DNA of 44,140 nt from contig NZ_NSGF01000033.1 in assembly GCF_002294995.1 (NCBI RefSeq), forward strand, positions 1-44,140. The letters are read 5' to 3'. The translations under genes were made by a program, and so were the position numbers. Shown one piece after another: positions 10,094 to 19,069 of the stretch. This stretch comes from Mesorhizobium sp. WSM3860. Lineage in GTDB: Bacteria > Pseudomonadota > Alphaproteobacteria > Rhizobiales > Rhizobiaceae. The notes under the pieces are model-generated. The model was not told the DNA's origin and made no database searches. It saw only the letters and a program-made list of their open reading frames with translations. How positions within the stretch are numbered: position 1 is the first letter of the stretch; each line of letters starts with the position of its first letter.

Positions 10094-11035
10094 TCAGTTC
10101 TTGAGCGCGAAGGTCTCCAGCTTGGGAGCATTGTCGCCGTTGATGAGGACGCAGTCCATGAGCTGCTTTTCCTTCTCGGGCGACTTCTTGTTTTTGATGT
10201 ACTCGTTGGCCTGCTCGACCGCCATCTGCGCCTGAGCGTAGGCGGGCTGCAGCACCGTCGCCTTGATGCCGCCGGAGGTGATGGAGTCGCGCACGTCATT
10301 CGAGCCGTCGAAGCCGACGACGATGACGTCCTTGCGGCCGGCTGCGGCCAGCGCCGCGTAGGCGCCCATCGCCATCGTGTCGTTGCCCGAAATAACGCCC
10401 TTGATGTCGGGGTTGGCCTGCAGGATCGATTCCATCTTGGAATAGGCTTCGGTCTGGCTCCAATTGGCCGACTGCTGCGCGACCATCTTCAGGTCCGGAT
10501 AGTCATCGATGACGTCGTGATAGCCCTTGGAGCGGATGCCGGCATTGGTGTCGGATTCCTTGCCGACCAGCTCGACGTAATTACCCTTCTCGCCCATCAG
10601 CTTGACGAATTCCTGCGCGCCGAGCTGGGCGCCCTGGTAATTGTTGGAGACGATCTGCGCCACGGCGACACCGGTGGCGTTGATCTCGCGGTCGATCAGG
10701 AACGAGGGAACGCCGGCGTCCTTGGCCTTCTGCACGGCGGCGACGGTGGCGTCGGCGCCGGCATTGTCGAGGATGATGGCCTTGGCGCCGCGGCCGATCG
10801 CCGTGTCGATCAGTTCCGACTGCTTGTTAGCGTCGTCGTCATGCACCAGCACCAGCGTGTCGTAGCCGAGCTCCTTGGCCTTGGCTTCGGCGCCCACCGC
10901 TTCCGCCTTGAAGAACGGATTGTCGTGCGAGGGCGTGATGATGGCAATCAGGTCCGCCGCATAAGCAGGCATCGCGGTGCCGAGTGCGAGCATGCCGGCG
11001 AAAGCCGCAAGCGTCATTCTTCGAGTAAGCTTCAT
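10094..11035 (-). CDS. Periplasmic sugar-binding protein, RbsB type (importer 1)
   Basis: A 313-residue secreted protein with an N-terminal signal peptide (MKLTRRMTLAAF..., cleavage near AYA-AD). The body has the type I periplasmic-binding fold: IITPSHDNPFFKA, the DDANKQSELID region, and the conserved GNDTMAMGA and GFDGSNDV stretches. It captures a pentose-like sugar, by context D-apiose, and delivers it to the permease and ATPase encoded downstream. The start at 11035 has a good GGGAGGA site. A 284-nt leader with two hairpins and one copy of the operator box separates it from apnO upstream. Confidence 0.9.
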   Translation of the reverse strand: MKLTRRMTLAAFAGMLALGTAMPAYAADLIAIITPSHDNPFFKAEAVGAEAKAKELGYDTLVLVHDDDANKQSELIDTAIGRGAKAIILDNAGADATVAAVQKAKDAGVPSFLIDREINATGVAVAQIVSNNYQGAQLGAQEFVKLMGEKGNYVELVGKESDTNAGIRSKGYHDVIDDYPDLKMVAQQSANWSQTEAYSKMESILQANPDIKGVISGNDTMAMGAYAALAAAGRKDVIVVGFDGSNDVRDSITSGGIKATVLQPAYAQAQMAVEQANEYIKNKKSPEKEKQLMDCVLINGDNAPKLETFALKN

Positions 11036-11057
11036 GAAGTCCTCCCATTGAAAACCT

Positions 11058-11154
11058 GCCTCGGACACCGAGGCGATTGTCTGCGCTTCTGAAGACGTCA
11101 GGCGGTGCAGGCAGCGCCGCCCGGATTTGAAAGCCTTTCGCCGGCTTTCATCCG
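11058..11154 (-). other. Two leader hairpins upstream of the first binding-protein gene
   Basis: GCCTCGG-ACA-CCGAGGC at 11058-11074 is a perfect 7-bp stem with a three-base loop, 23 nt before the SBP start codon. A second stem pairs 11122-11135 with 11143-11154 (12 pairs, one 2-nt bulge, seven-base loop). Neither is followed by a U-run on the minus strand, and the ribosome binding site stays free. They may stabilise the 5' end of the message or modulate it; no known riboswitch class was recognised. Confidence 0.45.
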
Positions 11155-11240
11155 AACCGGCGCTCGCTGCCGTTCCCCGCCATCCTCCGCTCCTCCAGCT
11201 TCGGATTCCCATAGATCCGAGTGAAAACAGCTAAATCCAA

Positions 11241-11260
11241 CTGGTATGATGAGTCAACCA
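11241..11260. promoter_or_regulatory. Putative GntR operator before the first binding-protein gene
   Basis: CTGGTATGATGAGTCAACCA shares its first fourteen positions, with one change, with the box at 2956. It also forms an imperfect inverted repeat TGGTA-N9-AACCA. It lies in the apnO-SBP gap, about 205 bp upstream of the SBP start, so this unit probably has its own regulated promoter as well as read-through from apnO. Confidence 0.55.
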
Positions 11261-11319
11261 CAAATTCAGATGATATGTACCTGATAGTGGTCCATCTGAG
11301 GCCCGCGAGGTATCCCGCC

Positions 11320-12147
11320 TCACGTGATCCGCTGGATGCTGGCGGCGATCTCTTCCGGCTCGAAAACGCGCTTCCAATCGTCACGCATCAGCACCGGCTT
11401 GCCAAATTCGATCGCCTTGTTGCAGGCGTCCGAGAACACGCCCTTGGTTTCGCCGAAAATGACGGCGCCGAGCACGTTCATGTGGCCGAGCAGGAAGTCG
11501 AGCGCCGCCTGCCGGTCGACGCCCCGCGCCACAACCTCATCGAGGGCTTCCTTCATGACGACGAGCAGCGACGCGCAGACAGTCTCAGAAAGACCAGGTT
11601 CGAGCAGGGCCATCTGCTCGACGGTCACGCGGTGCGAGCGCATCACCGGCGCCCAGATGATGCGGGCGATTTCCTCACCCTTGGCATAGTCCTCCTCCGG
11701 GCCCTGCATAAGGGCGCTGACGAAATGCTGCTTGGCCTTGACGCCGCCGAAGAAGTCCTTCTTGGCCGCCATGTCGGTTTCGTCGTTGAAGATCGGCGGA
11801 TGGCAGGGATGCGTGACGAAGTAGGTAAGGTCGGGGCGCTTGGGCAGATGGCCGGCAAAAGGCGCCGCGGCGTCGAGCACGATCACCATCGTCCCCGGCG
11901 CCAGCTTGCTTTCGATGCTCGCCGCGACCTTGCCGATATGCGTGTCGGGAACCGCCAGGATCACGACTTCGGCGCCCGCGAGCGCCTCGTCGACGCTGAG
12001 CGTGTCGATGCCGAGACCGCTTTTCAGCCGCTCCTTGCCCGCCTCGCTGATCTCGACATGACGGATCACATAGGGGGAAGCGCGAAAATTGGTCGACAGC
12101 CGGTAGCCCATTTTGCCGCCCGCACCGAACAGCGCAATCGTTGTCAT
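11320..12147 (-). CDS. apnO: D-apionate oxidoisomerase
   Basis: A 275-residue dehydrogenase. The N-terminal Rossmann motif is ALFGAGGKMGYRL. The middle stretch VTHPCHPPIFNDE and the C-terminal helical domain (LLGHMNVLGAVIFGE) match the phosphogluconate-dehydrogenase-like family that includes the apionate oxidoisomerase of D-apiose loci. It oxidises D-apionate with NAD and rearranges it to 3-oxo-isoapionate, the substrate of OiaK. ATG 12147 has an AGGAG site eight bases upstream. It lies between the two ABC importer units, with an operator box on each side. Confidence 0.83.
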   Translation of the reverse strand: MTTIALFGAGGKMGYRLSTNFRASPYVIRHVEISEAGKERLKSGLGIDTLSVDEALAGAEVVILAVPDTHIGKVAASIESKLAPGTMVIVLDAAAPFAGHLPKRPDLTYFVTHPCHPPIFNDETDMAAKKDFFGGVKAKQHFVSALMQGPEEDYAKGEEIARIIWAPVMRSHRVTVEQMALLEPGLSETVCASLLVVMKEALDEVVARGVDRQAALDFLLGHMNVLGAVIFGETKGVFSDACNKAIEFGKPVLMRDDWKRVFEPEEIAASIQRIT

Positions 12148-12202
12148 CTAACCTGCTCCTGATGTTTTAGGCGACGGTCAATGCAGATCGTCACCTTGTA
12201 TA

Positions 12203-12232
12203 CTGGTATAATCACCCTACCAAATTGGCAAG
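12203..12232. promoter_or_regulatory. Putative promoter/operator of apnO
   Basis: CTGGTATAAT (12203-12212) is part of the perfect inverted repeat TGGTA-N9-TACCA at 12204-12222. The adjoining TACCAAATTGGCAAG recurs as TACCAAATAGGCAAG at 16968-16982. Read toward apnO, TTGCCA and TATACC are 15 nt apart and could be the -35 and -10 elements, so the box would overlap the promoter, as expected for a repressor site. Confidence 0.6.
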
Positions 12233-12256
12233 AGAAATCTCTGATTCGTCGCTCCC

Positions 12257-13297
12257 TCACTTCGGCTGGGCCGTTGCCGCGCTCGCTTCCGCGTCGGCCG
12301 TTGCATCATGATCGCCGTCTGCAATTTCGACAAACGCACGCCGCGCCAGCGCCTGACGTCCGGCAAGCGCCAGAACCAAGATGACGACAACGCCTTGCAC
12401 GATGTCCTGCGCGCCCGGAGGCAGGCCGATGATCTGCATGGTGGTGACGATGAGGACGAGCAGGATGCTGGCGAAGAGTGTGCCGAGCGCGGTCGCCGAG
12501 CCGCCGAAGATCAGCGTTCCGCCAAGCACCACGGCGGCGATCGACTGCAGGAGATAGGGCTGGCCCATTTCGAGGAAGGCGCCGCCGATATAGGCGCCGA
12601 GCAGCAGCCCGTCGAGCGAAGCCAGCACCGACGAGATGATGAAGGCCGACGCGATCACGCGCCCGTTGCGGATGCCGGCGAGCCGTGCCGCGGCGCGGTT
12701 CTGGCCGACCGCCGAGAGCAATTGCCCGAATATGGTGTAGCGCAGCACGAAGCCAGTCGCCGCCACGCCGAGGATGGCGATGATCGCCATGATCGGCACG
12801 CCCGAAATGCGCCCGGTCGCCAGTTCCTTCAGCGCCGGGCTGACGATGAAGCCCGGTATCGCCTTGTTCGACAGCAGCGTCGCCGTCGCCAGCACATAGC
12901 CGGTCGCCAATGTCGCGATGATCGCCGGAATGCCGAGACCGACGACGAGCAGCGAATTGAGCGTCCCGACGGCAAGGCCGAGCAGGATGGCGGCGAGCAC
13001 GCCGATGGCAAGATTTGCGTCCTGGCCCTTGATGGTCAGCAGCGCGACGAAGGCGCTGAGCGTGATCACGGAGGCGACCGACAGATCGATATTGCCGCGC
13101 CCGGTCGTCACCACGAACATCTGGCCGATGCCGACGACCGTCAGGAAGGATGCCGACAGAATGACGCCGGACAGGCTGGACAGGCTGAATCGGTTGGTGA
13201 CGACGGACAGCACCAGCCACAAAATAAGCACGCCGATCGCCGACCAGATCCAACGGTTCCGTTGCGCCCAGATGCCGAAGCCCGCGAATGCGCTCAT
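12257..13297 (-). CDS. Ribose-type sugar ABC transporter permease (importer 2)
   Basis: A 346-residue RbsC-type inner-membrane protein with multiple hydrophobic segments. It has the family hallmark VVTTGRGNIDLSVASVITL and the LGGTLIFGGSATALGTL stretch near the end. It pairs with the permease half of the fusion protein encoded just upstream, overlapping it by ATGA at 13294-13297. Together they would form a heterodimeric channel. A hydrophilic, alanine-rich tail of about 20 residues follows the last membrane segment. Confidence 0.9.
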   Translation of the reverse strand: MSAFAGFGIWAQRNRWIWSAIGVLILWLVLSVVTNRFSLSSLSGVILSASFLTVVGIGQMFVVTTGRGNIDLSVASVITLSAFVALLTIKGQDANLAIGVLAAILLGLAVGTLNSLLVVGLGIPAIIATLATGYVLATATLLSNKAIPGFIVSPALKELATGRISGVPIMAIIAILGVAATGFVLRYTIFGQLLSAVGQNRAAARLAGIRNGRVIASAFIISSVLASLDGLLLGAYIGGAFLEMGQPYLLQSIAAVVLGGTLIFGGSATALGTLFASILLVLIVTTMQIIGLPPGAQDIVQGVVVILVLALAGRQALARRAFVEIADGDHDATADAEASAATAQPK

Positions 13298-15777
13298 GGT
13301 TCGCTCCTGCGGTCGGCGGTCAGGCTGCGCAACGTCAGCAGCGCGATCAGGATCAACCCTTGCGTGGCGGCGTTGTAGTCGCTGCTGACGCTGAGCGTGC
13401 CGAGCAGCGCGCCGATCAGCGACAGCGTCACCGCACCGGCGACGGCGCCGATCGGCGAGATGATGCCGCCGAGCAGCGAGCAGCCGCCCATCACCACGGC
13501 GGCAACGCTGAGCAAGGTATAGGAATTGCCGGAATTGATGTCGCTCGCCGTGTTGATGGCTGTCAGCGACAGGCCGGCGGCGCCTGCAAACAAGCCGGCG
13601 ATCAGATAGCGCACCAGCGCGTAGCGCGTCGGCGACCATCCCGAGCGGATCATGGCCGCCGGATTGTTGCCGAAGCCGCGCAGCACCACGCCGAGCGGCA
13701 GCCGGTCGATGACGAGCACGATCAGCGCCACGGCGGCGATCAGGATGATCGACGTCGGCATAAAACCGATCGACCAGCCGAACAGCGTCGACAACCACTC
13801 GGGACTGGCGCCGCCCGGCGTCGGCTGCAGAGCGTAGCCGATGCCGACCCATATGAAGGACGCGCCGAGCGTGACGACGATGGCCGGGATCTTGCGCGCC
13901 TGGATGACGCCGCCGAGCCCCGCATAGGCGGCGAGCGCGGCCACAAGCGCCAGCGCGCCGAGCCATGGCTGGTCGTAGAGCAGCGTCGCGCTGAGCACGC
14001 TGACAAGTCCTGCGAAGGCGCCGACGCCGAGGTCGATCTCGCTGCCGCCGACGATGAACATCTGCGCCGCCGTCACCAGCACCAGCGACAGCGCCGGCAT
14101 CAACAAAAGGTCGAGTCCGAAAGTCGAGGCGACCGCCGGGTTGATCGCGATCATGATGGCGAGCACGGCGGCAAGCCCGATGAACGGCGCCGAATTGACC
14201 AGCCGGCGCCCGAACCTCGCCATCGCGGTCCGGTCTTTGGCGGCGCTCGCCTGCCTGTCCGCCGATTGCGCGAAGGAGGCGCCGACGATCGCCTGCTCGG
14301 TGATCGCCTCGCCCGCCAGTTCCTTCACGATCCGCCCGCCGGAAAAGACCAGCACGCGGTCGCAGGCGAGCAACTCGGCATCCTCGGTCGTGTGCCAGAT
14401 CAGCGCGCGGCCGCCGCGCGCGACCTCGTTGCAGAGCCGGTAGAAATCCTGCTTGGTGGCGATGTCGACGCCGCGCGTCGGATCGTCGAGCAGGATGACC
14501 GGCGTGTCGGCGACCAGCGCCCGCGCCACCAGCGCCTTCTGCTGGTTGCCGCCGCTGAGCTCGGTGATGCTGGACTGAAAGCGCTTCTCGTCCAGCCGCA
14601 GGCGGCTTGCGGCATGCGAAGCGGTGTCTCGGTTGGCTCGGTCGGAAACGACAGCTAGCGCGGGGCGGCGGGCAAGCGCGCCGATGCTGATGTTGCCGAG
14701 CACGCTCCACAGCGGGAACACGCCTTCCTTCTGCCGGTCGCCGGCGATGAAGCCTGCCTCCGCCCCCCTGGAGACGCCGGCATGCTGCTTTCGCTCGGGC
14801 TTGAAGATCGCGTGCAGCAATTCCTTTTGCCCGCTGCCTTCGAGACCGGCCAGCCCGACGATCTCGCCACGCACGATGTCGATGTCGTGGCCAAGCTCGG
14901 CCGTCAGCGGCCCGCAGAGCCGCACCAGCACGTCCTGGGAGGATGCGGCCGTGACGGCGTGCTGGTGGACCGGGTCGGCATTGCCGCCCATCAATTGCAC
15001 CAGCTTGCCGATCGAAGCGTCCGCGGCATGGCCCTGCCAAGCGGTGCGGCCGTTGCGCAGCACCACGACTTCGCTGGCGATGTCGATGATTTCGTGCAGC
15101 TTGTGACTGATGAAGATGAAGGCGAGCCCGGCTTTCGCCCGCTCGCGAATGAAGGCCCTGAGCTGCTTCGATCGGTCGAGATCGAGCGAGGATGTCGGCT
15201 CGTCGAGCACAATCAGCTTGACGCCCGGCGTCGCCGCAGCGCGCGCGATCTCCACCATCTGCCGTTCGGCGATGGTGAGGTGGCCGACCTCGGCGTCGGC
15301 GTCGATGCCGTTGCCGGGAAAGACGGCATCCAGCGCCGCGCGGGCACGGGCGCGGTAGAGCGCGCGCCAGCCCGGCCGGCTTGCGGAATCGCTCGGTGTT
15401 TCCAGGAAAAAATTCTCGGCGACAGACAGGTTGGCGCAGAGCGACAGCTCCTGGTGCACCATGCGGATGCCACGCCGCTGCGCTTCGCCGGTGTCGGAGT
15501 TGGCGAAAGCCATTTCTTCACCGGCAAAGGAAATCGAGCCGAGCGTCGGCCACATTGCACCGCACAGAATGCGCATCAAGGTCGATTTGCCGGCGCCGTT
15601 GCCGCCGACCAGCCCGATCACGTCGCCGGCGTCGACCGAAAGATCGATCCCTGCATTGGCGAGCGTCGGCCCGAAACTCTTGGTGATCCCGCTGAGCGCG
15701 ACGACGGCTGGCCGGGCAGACGCGGCAGGCGCCGCGGTTGCGGCGCTGTCCTGAGCGGCAACGGCAAGCTGGGACAT
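13294..15777 (-). CDS. Sugar ABC transporter ATPase fused to a permease (importer 2)
   Basis: An 827-residue fusion. Residues 25-505 are an RbsA-type double ATPase: first Walker A GNGAGKST at 59-66, Walker B LIVLDEPTSSLD near 190-199, second degenerate Walker A LEGSGQKEL at 312-320 and signature LSGGNQQK at 407-414. Residues from about 525 are an RbsC-type permease with the hallmark VGGSEIDLGVGAFAGL. No stop or frameshift is visible across the join at 505-525, so the fusion looks real. In the second ATPase the Walker B reads LLDDPTRGVD, with Asp in place of the usual catalytic Glu. The start at ATG 15777 has GGAGGA just upstream; a TTG seven codons earlier is less likely. Confidence 0.9.
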   Translation of the reverse strand: MSQLAVAAQDSAATAAPAASARPAVVALSGITKSFGPTLANAGIDLSVDAGDVIGLVGGNGAGKSTLMRILCGAMWPTLGSISFAGEEMAFANSDTGEAQRRGIRMVHQELSLCANLSVAENFFLETPSDSASRPGWRALYRARARAALDAVFPGNGIDADAEVGHLTIAERQMVEIARAAATPGVKLIVLDEPTSSLDLDRSKQLRAFIRERAKAGLAFIFISHKLHEIIDIASEVVVLRNGRTAWQGHAADASIGKLVQLMGGNADPVHQHAVTAASSQDVLVRLCGPLTAELGHDIDIVRGEIVGLAGLEGSGQKELLHAIFKPERKQHAGVSRGAEAGFIAGDRQKEGVFPLWSVLGNISIGALARRPALAVVSDRANRDTASHAASRLRLDEKRFQSSITELSGGNQQKALVARALVADTPVILLDDPTRGVDIATKQDFYRLCNEVARGGRALIWHTTEDAELLACDRVLVFSGGRIVKELAGEAITEQAIVGASFAQSADRQASAAKDRTAMARFGRRLVNSAPFIGLAAVLAIMIAINPAVASTFGLDLLLMPALSLVLVTAAQMFIVGGSEIDLGVGAFAGLVSVLSATLLYDQPWLGALALVAALAAYAGLGGVIQARKIPAIVVTLGASFIWVGIGYALQPTPGGASPEWLSTLFGWSIGFMPTSIILIAAVALIVLVIDRLPLGVVLRGFGNNPAAMIRSGWSPTRYALVRYLIAGLFAGAAGLSLTAINTASDINSGNSYTLLSVAAVVMGGCSLLGGIISPIGAVAGAVTLSLIGALLGTLSVSSDYNAATQGLILIALLTLRSLTADRRSEP

Positions 15778-15803
15778 TCGTCCTCCGGTTCTTCGCAAGG
15801 CGA

Positions 15804-15836
15804 GGATCGGGCGCGGCCGTAGGCGACGCCCGATCC
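15804..15836 (-). terminator. Intergenic hairpin after the second binding-protein gene
   Basis: GGATCGGGCG (15804-15813) pairs perfectly with CGCCCGATCC (15827-15836) across a 13-nt loop, in the 72-nt gap between the second SBP gene and the fusion gene. There is no U-tract. It is placed like the hairpins at 10048 and 19954. Confidence 0.65.
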
Positions 15837-15849
15837 CTGGGCTGGTGCC

Positions 15850-16872
15850 TTACTTGCTGAGCAGGTTCTGCTTGACCCAATCCAGCGAATAGCTCGGGCT
15901 GATGATCTGGCCGCCCGGCAGCTTGGCGTAGTCCTTCAGGTTGCCGGCATCGACCGTCGCCACCGGCATGATCATCAGCTTGGGCGCCTTGGCGCCCTTG
16001 AGCAGCGACAGGCCGAGCCAAAAGGCGGCACCGCCGATACCGGGCGTGGTGTTCATCGATACGGTCTGGTAGCCGTTCTTGGCGTTCTCCTCGGCCCACC
16101 ATTTGACGAAGTCGGTGCCGCCGCCGCCTTCGATGACCGGCATCTTGTCCTTGTAGTCGCCGCCATACTGGACGAAGGCCTGGGCGATGCCGACATCGTC
16201 GCTGCCGCCCTGGCCGAGCACGGCGTCGACGTGCGGCAGCGAGGGCAGCACGTTGGCGATCGCCGCTTGCGCCACCGAGGCCGTGGCCTGGCCGTAGACG
16301 GTCGCGACCACCTTGATATCCGGGTACTTCGCCAGCACCGACTGCTGCGCGTTGAACATGTCGTTGTCGGGCGCCGAACCCTTCACGCCGCGCACCTGGA
16401 TGACGTTACCCTTGCCGCCGAGCATCTTGAACACGGCTTCCGCCTGGGCGGCCTTGTAACCCTTGAAGTCGAAATTGAGCTGGTAATTGCAGGGTGCCGA
16501 AGCGACTGAGTCGAAAGAGATGACGATGATGCCGGCCTTGCAGGCCTTTTCGATGACGCCGTTGACCGCGGTCTCCGAGGCGGCGTCGACGGCGAGCACG
16601 TCGACCTTCTTCAGGATCAGCTCGGCGATCTGGCTGTTCTGCTGCGCGACCGAGCCGTCGCCGTTCATGACGATGTAGTCGGCGATCTGTCCGGCGGCCT
16701 TCGCCTCCTTGGCCGATGCCTCGAACGCCTTCACCATCTGGTGCCGCCAGGTATTGCCGTAATAGGCATTGGCCAGCGCGATGACCGGCGCGTCCGGAGA
16801 CGCCATTGCCGGCAGCGCAGCAGCACTTGCCAGTGCGACGCCGGCCAGCGCCGCAACAATCGAAACTCTCAT
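15850..16872 (-). CDS. Periplasmic sugar-binding protein (importer 2)
   Basis: A 340-residue secreted protein with a clear signal peptide (MRVSIVAALAGVALASAAALPAMAS). The type I binding-protein fold is suggested by ALANAYYGNTWRHQM, the NGDGSVAQQNSQIAELI region, GIIVISFDSVAS and the GQGGSDDVGIAQA stretch. The ligand cannot be read from sequence. The shared operator and the apnO gene downstream suggest apiose, an apiose-containing sugar, or apionate. The start at 16872 has a good GGGAGGAGA site. It leads the unit SBP, ATPase-permease fusion, permease, probably continuing into apnO. Confidence 0.88.
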   Translation of the reverse strand: MRVSIVAALAGVALASAAALPAMASPDAPVIALANAYYGNTWRHQMVKAFEASAKEAKAAGQIADYIVMNGDGSVAQQNSQIAELILKKVDVLAVDAASETAVNGVIEKACKAGIIVISFDSVASAPCNYQLNFDFKGYKAAQAEAVFKMLGGKGNVIQVRGVKGSAPDNDMFNAQQSVLAKYPDIKVVATVYGQATASVAQAAIANVLPSLPHVDAVLGQGGSDDVGIAQAFVQYGGDYKDKMPVIEGGGGTDFVKWWAEENAKNGYQTVSMNTTPGIGGAAFWLGLSLLKGAKAPKLMIMPVATVDAGNLKDYAKLPGGQIISPSYSLDWVKQNLLSK

Positions 16873-16955
16873 GTCATTCTCCTCCCAACGAAACGACTGG
16901 CTTGGCAGCCCTCAGCGTAGCGCATCTGCTGATGATCACGCTATGTCAGGTACAC

Positions 16956-16982
16956 ATTATACCAGCATACCAAATAGGCAAG
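16956..16982. promoter_or_regulatory. Putative promoter/operator of importer 2
   Basis: ATTATACCAG (16956-16965) is the reverse complement of the apiose box, followed by TACCAAATAGGCAAG (16968-16982), which is almost identical to the apnO upstream region. TACCA occurs twice, 8 bp apart start to start. Read toward the SBP gene, TATAAT is a plausible -10 with TTGCCT upstream, though the spacing (14 nt) is short. The rest of 16873-17191 shows no gene and no clear terminator for the convergent end of the next operon. Confidence 0.55.
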
Positions 16983-17191
16983 CGCTTTGCTGGCCTGGGC
17001 GAGAACTGCTCAGACGAGGAAGTCCCGTGCCTTCTATCCGCGACCGCGGGCCCAGCGAGTGTCCATCATAGCTGGACCTCACCTGGCTGAGCCGCATAGG
17101 CGTTCCGGTCTTCCGCCTGGCGCGAAGCGGTCGCGGTTGTGACGACGTGGCACTGGATGGCGGCCAGTCGCGGGGATGACCCAGCCCGGAT

Positions 17192-18271
17192 TCAAGCCGG
17201 AAACAGGAAGGCCGTAGCGGGATCGAAGAAAATCTGCCGGCCCGAAGCGGCATCGGCGCCGCCCGGTTCGGCTGTATCCGAAGTTGGCCTGACATCGATC
17301 TCGTCGCCCGACTTCGTACGGGCCACGACTCTTCGGCGATCGCCGAAGAAGGCGGTGTCGACGATCTCGACGGCGAGCGCCGCATTCCCCTCCATGGGCG
17401 TCAGGCGGAACGCTTCCGGCCGCACCATCAGCCTGGCCTTTTGGCCGCGGCCGAGCGCATGGGTGGCTTTCACGCCCTTGACGATCGAGCCATCGGCCAA
17501 CCGCACCAAGGCAACGCCATTCTCTGTTTCGAGATGCTCCGCCGCCAGGAAGTTGGAATTGCCGATGAAGCCGGCGACGAACTCGCTGGCGGGCCTGAGA
17601 TAGAGGTCTTCGCCGGTGCCGATCTGCTCGATGCGGCCTTCCTTAAACAGAGCGATGCGATCGGAAAGATGCAGCGCCTCTTCCTGGTCGTGGGTGACAT
17701 ACAGGATGGTGACGCCGGTCTCGCGGTGGATGCGGCGGATCTCGGCCTGGATCTCCTGGCGCAGCTTCTTGTCGAGCGCCGATAGCGGCTCGTCCATCAG
17801 CAGGATCGGCGGGTCGTAGGCGAGCGCGCGGGCGAGCGCCACGCGCTGTTGCTGGCCTCCCGACAGTGCGCCCGGATAGCGCTCGGCGAATTTTTCCAGG
17901 CGCACCAGCGCCAGCATATCGGCGACCTTGCGCTTCACTTCGGCGTCCGGCCGGCGGCGCACCCGCAGCGGAAAGGCAACGTTCTCGGCGACGCTCAGAT
18001 GCGGGAACAGCGTGTAGCGCTGGAACACCATGCCGATGTTGCGCTTGTGCGACGGCACCGAAAGCAGCGACTTGTCTTCCAAAAGCACGTCGCCCGCCGT
18101 CGGATCCTGGAAACCGGCGATCGCATAGAGCGTCGTCGACTTGCCGGAGCCGGACGGCCCGAGAAAGGTCAGGAATTCGCCCTTGGGCACATCGATGGTG
18201 ACGTCGTGGACGGCGACGAAGGCGCCGAACGCCTTTCTTACCGCGCGAATGGACAGGAATGGCCGGGTCAT
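17192..18271 (-). CDS. Spermidine/putrescine-type ABC transporter ATPase
   Basis: A 359-residue PotA-like ATPase: Walker A GPSGSGKST, signature LSGGQQQR, Walker B ILLMDEPLSALD, H-loop YVTHDQEEAL, then a C-terminal TOBE-like regulatory domain (about 240-359). It overlaps the downstream-acting permease gene by ATGA at 18268-18271 and is the last gene of the long operon that begins at 25961. The family imports polyamines, opines, iron or other small charged compounds; the substrate here is unknown and probably matches that of the monooxygenase genes upstream. Confidence 0.9.
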   Translation of the reverse strand: MTRPFLSIRAVRKAFGAFVAVHDVTIDVPKGEFLTFLGPSGSGKSTTLYAIAGFQDPTAGDVLLEDKSLLSVPSHKRNIGMVFQRYTLFPHLSVAENVAFPLRVRRRPDAEVKRKVADMLALVRLEKFAERYPGALSGGQQQRVALARALAYDPPILLMDEPLSALDKKLRQEIQAEIRRIHRETGVTILYVTHDQEEALHLSDRIALFKEGRIEQIGTGEDLYLRPASEFVAGFIGNSNFLAAEHLETENGVALVRLADGSIVKGVKATHALGRGQKARLMVRPEAFRLTPMEGNAALAVEIVDTAFFGDRRRVVARTKSGDEIDVRPTSDTAEPGGADAASGRQIFFDPATAFLFPA

Positions 18272-19068
18272 CTGGATAGTCTTCTGCGAAGGAGTGCGGT
18301 GACGATCATCAGGGCGAGAGTGAGGCCGACGAGCAGGCTGGAGGCGGCGGCGACGACCGGGCTCAGATCGGCACGCAGGCTGCCCCAGATTTTCACCGGC
18401 AAGGTCTGCAGGGTCGGGCTCGCCATGAAGATCGCCACCACCACCTCGTCCCAAGAGGCGAGGAAGGAAAAGATCGCCGCCGAGAAGATGCCGATGCGGA
18501 TCGAGGGCAGGGTGATCCTGAGCCTCGCCTGCAGCGGACTTGCCCCGCACACGATCGCCGCGTCCTCGATCGATTTGTCGAAACCTTCGAGCGCGGTGGC
18601 GATCGGAACGATGGCGAAGGGCAGCGCCAGGATCGTGTGGGCGATGACGAAGCCGATCGTGGTGCCGGCGAGCCCGATGCGCAGGAAAAAGGCATAGATG
18701 GCGATGGCGAAAACCACCACCGGCAGCACCATCGGCGTCAGCAGCAGGCCGCGCAGGAACTGCCGGCCGCGAAATTCGCCCCTGACCAGGCTGAAGGAGG
18801 CGAGCAGGCCGATCAGAACCGCGAGGATGGCGGCCATCGCGGCGATCTTCGCGCTGGTCAAAGCGGCGTCGATCCAGGCCGGATCGGCGAGCAGTTCCTG
18901 ATACCATTTCAGCGTCCAGCCGGGTGGCGGAAAGGCCAGCCAGCGCGACGAGCCGAACGACAACAGGACGATGAAGACCACAGGTAACAGAAGGAAAGCT
19001 GCGACCAGCGCAGTGAAGCCGGCGAGCGCCGCGCGTAGCCATCCGAGCCGGTCGTAGTCGAGCAGCAT
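18268..19068 (-). CDS. PotC-like ABC transporter permease
   Basis: A 266-residue inner-membrane protein with about six hydrophobic segments and the EAA-loop stretch CGASPLQARLRITLPSIRIGI, where the ATPase docks. It is the second permease of the importer. The start at 19068 is 1 nt from the stop of the PotB-like gene; the longer upstream frame is only overlap with that gene. Confidence 0.9.
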   Translation of the reverse strand: MLLDYDRLGWLRAALAGFTALVAAFLLLPVVFIVLLSFGSSRWLAFPPPGWTLKWYQELLADPAWIDAALTSAKIAAMAAILAVLIGLLASFSLVRGEFRGRQFLRGLLLTPMVLPVVVFAIAIYAFFLRIGLAGTTIGFVIAHTILALPFAIVPIATALEGFDKSIEDAAIVCGASPLQARLRITLPSIRIGIFSAAIFSFLASWDEVVVAIFMASPTLQTLPVKIWGSLRADLSPVVAAASSLLVGLTLALMIVTALLRRRLSR

Positions 19069-19069
19069 C

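Noticed and set aside
13288..14658. 456-codon plus-strand open frame
   Set aside because: Low-complexity Arg/Asp/His-rich translation opposite the ATPase-permease fusion gene; non-coding.
17097..17123. AGGCG/CGCCT inverted repeat after the PotA-like gene
   Set aside because: Five-base arms with an 11-base loop and no U-tract are expected by chance in GC-rich DNA.
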